64,000 nt of DNA from Plasmodium relictum (taxonomy: Eukaryota; Apicomplexa; Aconoidasida; Haemosporida; Plasmodiidae). A model generated the notes under the pieces. It had not been told where the DNA came from and ran no database searches. It worked only from the letters and a program-made list of their open reading frames with translations. Below, in pieces: positions 58,235 to 64,000 of this stretch. Position 1 is the first letter of the stretch; every line of letters begins with the position of its first letter. The position numbers and the translations under genes are program-made. The stretch lies in the NCBI RefSeq assembly GCF_900005765.1, contig NC_041686.1, positions 62,001 through 126,000 of the forward strand. The letters run 5' to 3'.

Positions 58235-58653
58235 AATGAACATAATATTCATTTTTAAATTTTTGAAAAGTTGAAATTTAATAAATCTTTATTTTTAGTT
58301 TTGGAAAAAAAAAAAAATAAAAAAAAAAAAAATAAAAAAAAAAAAAAATAATAAATAAATAATTAAAATATAGATTATCTTAAATTGTTTTATGTAAAAT
58401 TTTCTTTTAATTATTATATAAAATTTAATTATAAAATTTCATATTCTTTTTATGTATGCAATTTATTTTTTTATTTTTTTTTATTTCTACGCATACTTTA
58501 TAAAAAATTTATTTATATTTCATTTATAATTTTTTTATAAATATCTACATTTGGATTTCTTCTGTATAAAAAAAAAAAAAAAAAAATATAGCAAAATTTT
58601 CAATTATGAATTTGAATAAAGTAATTAAATATGTATATATTTTAAATGTAGAT
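58235..58653. other. Convergent 3' intergenic region
   Basis: About 420 bases between the stop of UTP25 (+) and the stop of the 46-codon gene (-). It starts with a block of A runs at about 58304-58350 and is otherwise A/T tracts. No exon is seen. Confidence 0.5.
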
Positions 58654-58871
58654 TTACTTAAGAATATTTAATTTTATTAGTTCAGAATAAAAATCAATTT
58701 CTAGTTTTTCAAGTTTAGATACCACCTTTAATAAATCGTAATTTTATAATTATATTCATATATATTTTAAATTTATTACAAAAACTTTTATTTTATTTAT
58801 ACCTGTTTTGCTTTTAATAATTGCATTTCGTAATTTGTTAAATTTTTGTTTTTACTTGAATTTTTATCCAT
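58654..58871 (-). CDS. 46-residue two-exon protein, function unknown
   Basis: Exons 58803-58871 (69 nt) and 58654-58725 (72 nt) are joined by CAG|GTATAA and ATTAAAG acceptor, phase 0. The 77-base intron is the smallest kind in this window. The protein starts MDKNSSKNKNLTNYEMQ, passes LLKAKQ|VVSKLEKLEIDF over the join and ends KLNILK. Residues 15-46 have a heptad of Leu/Ile/Val and read as one amphipathic helix, so it may be a subunit of a coiled-coil complex. Support: exact phase, a clean donor, a stop right after coding-like sequence, and a composition unlike the flanks. Further exons cannot be excluded, but the next gene's stop is only 350 bases upstream. No family is recognised. Confidence 0.5.
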
Positions 58872-59224
58872 TTTGATGTAAATAGAAATTATACTAAAAA
58901 AAGAAAAAATTTTAATACTCTAAAAATTTGGACTAAAATTTAGTGATATTAATTAAAAAAAAATTATAAAATATATTTTTATTACAAGTTTTTTATAATA
59001 TTTAAGAAAAAATAATATGTGCAACAAAAATTGACATTCCATTTAAAAAAAAGAAAAAGACAACACAAAAAAATATCTTTTTGTATAAAATGAAATTTTA
59101 TGCACATACATCATTATAAAAAAAAAAAAAAAAAATTAAGTTTTTTTTTTTTTTTGTAGCTTATTATTTTTTTTTTTTTATAATGTGGAATTAAAATTAT
59201 TCGTGGTAACAATTTAACTGAATA
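58872..59224. other. Short intergenic region
   Basis: About 350 bases of A/T tracts between the start of the 46-codon gene and the stop of the next minus-strand gene. It would have to hold both a promoter and a 3' UTR. No other signal is seen. Confidence 0.45.
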
Positions 59225-60421
59225 TTAAAATTCAAAAAATTTTGATAACTTATAATTATCTATTGCTTTTTGTTCATTAATTTTCATATTAAAAGATCTA
59301 ATGAACTTTATATTTTTATTTAAAATTTCAAGAAAATTTAATAAATTATGTGAACTAACTTCTTTTATTAATATATTCAAGTTACTATTTTTTCTACAAC
59401 TACTAAAATATTCAGAGAATAAATTTTTAGTAACAAAATCTTCGTCAATTAAATTTTCATTTTTTTTTTTAATATCCTTATCATGCTCATGTGCAAAAGA
59501 TTTTTTGAGATAAACTACATTTAAAAAATTATCTAGTTCATTAATAAGATCACTTCTTGCATATATGTTATGTTTATCTATATGATTATCTATTATAGGA
59601 ATTTTATTTTTATAAGAATCTATTTCTTTATCTCCTATTAAAATATTTTTTTCTAAGTCTATACTTTCATGTGATTCTTTTATGTTATTATTTTCATTTT
59701 TCTTTCTTTGTAGTAATGAATTATTATATAGCTTATATATTAAGAAAACTTCATCAAATTTTATTATATTTTTTTTTTTTTTTTTTTTACTACTTAAATT
59801 AATGGTAGCATAGTTTTCTAAAGCAAATTGTATAAAAAAATCTGTATTTCCTTTTAGAATATTAAAAATAGTTAAATATAAATCAATGAACTTCTCAATA
59901 TTTTTTTTCGATTTCTCCAGATTTCTTATATTAAAAATGCCTTTTTTTTCATTTCTATATTTTTTTATATTATTATTCTCCTTTATTTTATCAAAAGAAT
60001 AATATACATTAAAAATCAGCTTACGGAAAAGTGTGTTAACTAATAAACATAGACCTTCTTTAAATCTATATATTAAAAAATAAGAACAAAAAATATTATA
60101 ATGTAAATATTTATATTTAATTACAAAAAACATAAAAATTATAACTGAAATAAAGAAAAATAATACAGTTTTCAATGTTCCACTAATAATATTTAAATAT
60201 TAATTATATTTTAAGATTACAAAAAATAATATTTTCTTTACAATAAATAAGAAATAATTTTATGTTCTATTTACATTTAATTTTCTTTGTTATGTATAAC
60301 TAATATATTTTTAGTTTTTAATGTTTATTTAATTTGAGATCTTATTGAATATGCATATATATATATTAAATATATTTTTTTTTTTTTTCTACTTTAATGA
60401 TAAAGCACTACAAGTTGTCAT
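59225..60421 (-). CDS. Membrane-anchored helical protein, function unknown, two exons
   Basis: Exons 60393-60421 (29 nt) and 59225-60182 give 328 residues. The long frame by itself begins at TTG; adding the upstream exon ATG-ACA-ACT-TGT... with donor AA|GTAGAA and acceptor ATTATTAG restores an Asn codon and the start MTTCSALSLN|GTLKT. One hydrophobic helix follows at about 14-30 (VLFFFISVIIFMFFVI), then a positively charged flank and a mostly helical body with Lys/Asn/Asp loops and a Lys run near 145. The helix plus basic flank could be a signal anchor. Helices FALENYATI, LINELDNFLNVVYL and HNLLNFLEILNK give the layout of a helical bundle. It loosely recalls peroxin Pex3, but Plasmodium is thought to lack peroxisomes, so I do not assign it. 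Confidence 0.65.
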
Positions 60422-60957
60422 TCTCCTTTTCCCTTTCTTTTCTTTTTCTTTTATTTATTTTTAATTTATTGATTTTTAGCAATTTAAAAATATGAAATAA
60501 AACATAAATAAGTTTAGATGAGTTTGGTAAAATAGTAATAAAAATATCAAGAGATACAAAAATTAAAATATTTCATACTTAAAAAAAATTCTATAAAATT
60601 CATTTCAGAAAAAAAAAAAAATAATTATATTAAAATTTTTATAAGAATAATTAATAAAACTTATTTATCTTAATTTAACATATAAAAAAAAAAATATATA
60701 TTTTTATTCTAAACTCTGAATTAATAATTCTCATATACAGTTAATATCTCAAAATAAAAAAATAGACAAAATTTTATAGAAGCATTTTTTCCTTATGAAT
60801 ATATTATTTTAAATTTTAAATATTAAGAAAAATAATAAAAAAATTACATAATTAATATTAAGAAGAAAATTATTTTTTAAAAATATGTCAATCCTGATAT
60901 TAGTTTTTTTTTTTTTTTTTTTTTTTTTTCTCCTTACAATTATTCTAAAATTTCTAA
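60422..60957. other. Intergenic between two minus-strand genes
   Basis: Contains a T/C-rich stretch at 60,420-60,470, and a long poly-T run at about 60904-60929 just past the stop of the 305-residue gene. No coding exon is seen apart from the short first exon of the neighbouring gene at 60393-60421. Confidence 0.5.
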
Positions 60958-61983
60958 TTATTCATTTAGCAAAAAATCCAATTCTAAAAAAATTCTTTTT
61001 ATAATATTTTTTTTGATGAATCCATTATAATTATATTCGTCTTTTCTCATTAAAAGATATTCTATATAACGTAAAATTTTTTCATTGTCATTCTGATAAT
61101 TTTTTTCAATAAATAAATCGAAATGAGACATTTTAATAGAAGGGAGCTCTTCGTAATAATGAGGTTTTAACGGATTTAAGCTATACATGTTTGATAATGA
61201 ATATTTTTTTTCTTTTTTTTCATTTTTTATATTATTATCAAGTAAAAAGTCAAAAACTTTTTGATTTAAATTAAGATTATTATATGATATTTTTTCTTCT
61301 AAATCATTATGAGTATATGAATAATATGTATTACTTTTTTTAATTTTGTAATTATCATTATTATATACAGAAATATTGTTTTTTTTAAACGATCTAAAAT
61401 TATTTAATCTCTCTCTTATTTCATTTTCATTTGATTTTGAAAAGTATGCGTCTCTAAAAGTAAATCCTCTCGAAAAAAAAATAAGTAATAATTTATTTAC
61501 ATATGATTTTAGTATATTCTCTAATTTAAATATTCCATATATTTTCTGAAGATCTTTAAAATTCTTATAAGTTTTCCCCCTAAAATACATTGAATATTTA
61601 GATTTATTATATAGTTCATTGAATATTTTGCCTAATTTTGATTTAATTGTTTTTTCTATAATGCATATACTAATTGAGAAATCATTTGATTTCACAAGCT
61701 TCGATTGGTTATGTATTTTTAAATAATAAAACACTTTTCTCAGTATATATTTTTCATTAATTATTTTATTTAGTATTTCTAGTGCTCTACCTCTTTTTAA
61801 TGTACTTACAACTAATATTTTTCCTTCTTCAAATGTTAGAAATTTTTTCTTTAATTCAGGGTTAACTTTTAAAAAATTAAAAATAAATAAAAATTATAAT
61901 TAAAATTTTTTTAAAAATATGAATACATATAAATTTTTAATTTTCTTATTATCCTATTTTTTTTTTTTTTTACCTCGAATCAT
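60958..61983 (-). CDS. Basic protein of unknown function with a 10-nt first exon
   Basis: Exons 61974-61983 (ATG ATT CGA G) and 60958-61865 give 305 residues. The long frame alone would start at a GTG at 61734, yet it stays open for another 43 codons up to an acceptor TTTTTTAAAAG at 61866. The only ATG with a fitting phase upstream is at 61983, followed directly by donor G|GTAAAA; the join gives MIR-V-NPELKKKFLTFEEG. The first 60 residues (KILVVSTLKRGRALEILNK) are conserved-looking: a strand, then a basic helix. The body is Lys/Tyr/Asn-rich with a KLLLIFFSRGF hydrophobic segment near 130-140. No signal peptide or clear membrane helix. An ATG 10 bases further upstream (61993) is out of phase. 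The family is not recognised. Confidence 0.65.
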
Positions 61984-63098
61984 AGTGAAACATTATATTA
62001 TTTACTTTTCAGCGTATAAAAAAAAAAATTTTTTTTATGTAGGATTTAATTTCATTTAAATTCAAATATAATATTTTAAATTTTAAATAAATTAAATAAA
62101 AAAAGGTAAGCTCATAGTTTTTTTAATTTTAACTCTACATATTAAAAAAAAAAAAAAACAGAAAAAGACGAAAATGAATAGAAGAAAAAAGTAATTATCA
62201 AAAAGCAACTAACAAAGAAAAAAAAAAAAAAAAGCCAAAAATAAACAAATCAAAAGTATAATTAAAAAATAATAATGAATAAAATAAAAAAAACAAAAGA
62301 GAAAGGAGGAAAATGAAAATTTAATTTATTCTTGATGATAAATAATTCAAAATATTGGTTTTGCTTTGTTTATATAAAATTAAAATTTACATCAAATGTT
62401 TTCTTCAATTATTATATAAAGTTTTTTTCTATATATTTTTTTGTTTAATAAAAAAAATATTCTGTCTAAAATTTTAAAATCATAAATGCATGCATTTTTT
62501 TTTCAAAGTTCGTTTTTCTTTTATGAGAAAAATTAAATGAAATTTCGATAGAACAGAAAAATAAAAAGAGGGCCTTTAAATTTACTAAAGATAAGAATAA
62601 AAAAAAAAAAAAATAAAAAAAATAATAAAATAAAATAAATAAGCATAAACATCATCTATAAACCTTAAAATACAATGGAAAATAAATAAAAAAATGTATT
62701 TTATTTATAATATTATTGTTTTTTTCTTGTTTTTTAAATTGAGAAATAAATTTTTATTAATAGAACTTAAATATATTTCTATATATATCTTTCCTTTAAC
62801 ATATGCTATTTTTCTATTATTTTAAAAAGCTATATTTCTTTTTCTTAGAGACAAAATGAAAGATATATTATTTAGAGCATATAAATGTATCAATTAATTT
62901 TGAAATATACTTGTATATTTTCAGTTTTTATAAATAAAAAAAAAATTAAATAATATATTAGATTTATTCCTTGAAAAAAGGTAGTATTAAATAAAAAATA
63001 TTTTCTTTGTAAAAACAAAAATTAATTTTTACATTTATATATTAAGTATTAATACTTTTATAAAAAAAAATTTACTATTTTTAATTCTTTTTATCAAA
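61984..63098. other. Divergent intergenic region
   Basis: These 1.1 kb lie between the starts of the 305-residue gene (-) and the 93-residue ORF (+). The region contains poly-A tracts, a 14-bp palindrome AAATGCATGCATTT at 62484-62497, and nothing else I can name. Confidence 0.5.
62484..62497. promoter_or_regulatory. AAATGCATGCATTT palindrome, ApiAP2-like site
   Basis: A perfect 14-bp palindrome with TGCATGCA in its centre, about 500 bases upstream of the minus-strand gene start and 600 bases upstream of the plus-strand ORF. The core is a recognised Plasmodium ApiAP2 element; it lies in a shared divergent promoter, the best placed of the three such sites found here. Function is inferred. Confidence 0.4.
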
Positions 63099-63380
63099 AT
63101 GTTATTAGGTAATAATTATTTCATATGTATTGTAGTTATTGTATATGTTCTGTTTATTATAGTATTTGATATTTCTATGTTCATATGTATTATGTTTACT
63201 TTTATCAACCTTCTTTATATAGTTGTTCAGAAATTAAAAAATTTTGAAAGAATTGATAAAATATTTAATACATATAATATAACTTATTTTAAAATTTTTA
63301 TGTTTTCAAAATGGTTTTATTTAAAAAAATTAATATATGATTTCTTGAAAAAAAAATACAACAATGCTTCTTTTGTCTAA
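63099..63380 (+). CDS. Small membrane protein, 93 residues, unknown
   Basis: An ATG in TCAAAATG context opens 93 codons to TAA. Two hydrophobic helices are adjacent (FICIVVIVYVLFIIVF and MFICIMFTFINLLYIVV), followed by a basic soluble tail (QKLKNFERIDK ... KKLIYDFLKKKYNN). The tail is not low complexity and has mixed codons, which argues for real coding, and the Lys-rich end suggests a cytosolic C-terminus. It could also be one exon of a larger gene cut by the window end. No family is recognised. Confidence 0.5.
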   Translation: MLLGNNYFICIVVIVYVLFIIVFDISMFICIMFTFINLLYIVVQKLKNFERIDKIFNTYNITYFKIFMFSKWFYLKKLIYDFLKKKYNNASFV

Positions 63381-64000
63381 AATATAAATAATATTCAATG
63401 GCTAGATATTGTTTTGAAAAAATATTTTAATTCATATTTTTAATTCAAATAAAAATATTAGTTAATTTTGTTAATTATAACAACATTAGCCTTAACAATA
63501 AGAATTATAATAAAGGGGCTATAATAATGATACTTATTTAAAATTAAAAATTTATATTATTATATTTTTTATTTTACTATTTTGTTTTTCTTTCTTTCTT
63601 TCTTTCTTTCTTTCTTTTTTTCTTTCTTGTGTAACTGATTATTTTGCTTTCTCATTAGTTTTGTATTTATAGAAATATTTTTATTGTGTGATAAATGTTT
63701 CTTAATTATTCTTAAATTTCTTCAAATGTTTTTGCTTTAGAGTTAACTTATCTTTCTTTTCCTTATGATACTTCAATATCATTCTATTAAATATTCATTA
63801 AATAACACTTTTTATTATATTTCTTCTTTTTATTTTTCCTTTTTCAAATTTTATATAATTTTATTTCTTAAATTTATTAATTATTTCTAGCATAATGGGT
63901 TCTCTCTTTTTCAGTTTTCATATTTAAAATTATCACTCTTTGAGTTCTTTTTTAATTCATATTACTGATATTTTATTCTACTACTCCCATATTAAATTAC
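63381..64000. other. Window-end non-coding sequence
   Basis: T-rich sequence with a (TTTC)n microsatellite at about 63586-63628. No open frame or splice-supported exon is visible, so it is either the 3' UTR/intergenic region after the 93-residue ORF or intron sequence of a gene continuing beyond the window. Confidence 0.5.
63586..63628. repeat. (TTTC)n microsatellite
   Basis: Roughly ten TTTC units with one interruption of extra T. Tetranucleotide pyrimidine repeats are unusual here, where nearly all simple repeats are TA or homopolymer. Confidence 0.9.

Noticed and set aside
59225-60182. Pex3-like reading of the membrane-anchored helical protein
   Set aside because: Similarity is limited to layout (N-terminal helix plus helical bundle); no conserved motif was seen and Plasmodium is thought to have no peroxisomes.
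1-64000. tRNA, rRNA, transposon, CRISPR or subtelomeric repeat signals
   Set aside because: Scanned by eye for T-loop/GGTTC patterns, terminal inverted repeats, spaced direct repeats and telomere-type units; none was convincing.

Overview
The window is nuclear DNA of a Plasmodium species. The evidence is the extreme A/T content in coding as well as non-coding sequence, long poly-A/T and (TA)n runs, small GT-AG introns with U-rich acceptors, Lys/Asn-rich low-complexity inserts in conserved proteins, a methionyl-tRNA synthetase with a leader that suits apicoplast import, and compact single-copy genes split by 0.2-3.5 kb spacers. From memory the order (Snu114, uL13, WD40 genes, RNA-binding protein, ADP/ATP-carrier-like gene, MetRS) resembles the left part of P. 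falciparum chromosome 10; that needs a synteny check. The even higher A/T than P. falciparum would suit an avian malaria parasite, but this is inference. I see no mobile element, CRISPR array, rRNA, tRNA or subtelomeric gene family.

Layout. 1-12.7 kb: U5 snRNP GTPase Snu114/EFTUD2 (-), a two-exon CCDC103/DNAAF19-like dynein-arm factor (+), ribosomal protein uL13/RPL13a with a 12-nt first coding exon (-), then a 2.5 kb spacer. 12.7-26.1 kb: two large WD40 genes facing each other, a ten-exon gene of unknown family (+) and a 2,317-residue WDR7/rabconnectin-3-beta homologue (-). 28.3-37.1 kb: an Asn-rich RNF126/RNF115-like RING-H2 ubiquitin ligase (-) and a two-RRM SR-like protein with an Arg/Glu/Ser minisatellite (-). 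40.6-48.6 kb: a small coiled-coil protein (-), a large multi-pass membrane protein (+), a three-exon small membrane protein (+) and a four-exon type II membrane protein with an LEA-2-like ectodomain (-). 49.1-58.2 kb: a degenerate mitochondrial carrier (+), a probable mitochondrial protein with an SRP54-M-like segment (+), organellar MetRS (-) and the ribosome-assembly factor UTP25 (+). 58.6-64 kb: a 46-codon two-exon gene (-), two unknown proteins each with a very short first exon (-), and a 93-residue membrane ORF (+).

Exon structures were rebuilt by hand. Each junction was accepted only where GT-AG sites, reading phase and protein continuity agreed; several open frames begin at TTG or GTG only because they are internal exons. 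Recurring jobs are pre-mRNA splicing (Snu114, SR-like protein), ribosome supply (uL13, UTP25), organelle translation and transport (MetRS, carrier, SRP54-M-like protein), and probably flagellum assembly in the male gamete (CCDC103-like) and V-ATPase control (WDR7-like). They look like neighbours, not an operon or a dedicated cluster. The most novel-looking items are the CCDC103 and WDR7 homologues, the LEA-2-like membrane protein, the SRP54-M-like protein, an NCID in place of NKxD in Snu114, and the 46-codon gene.
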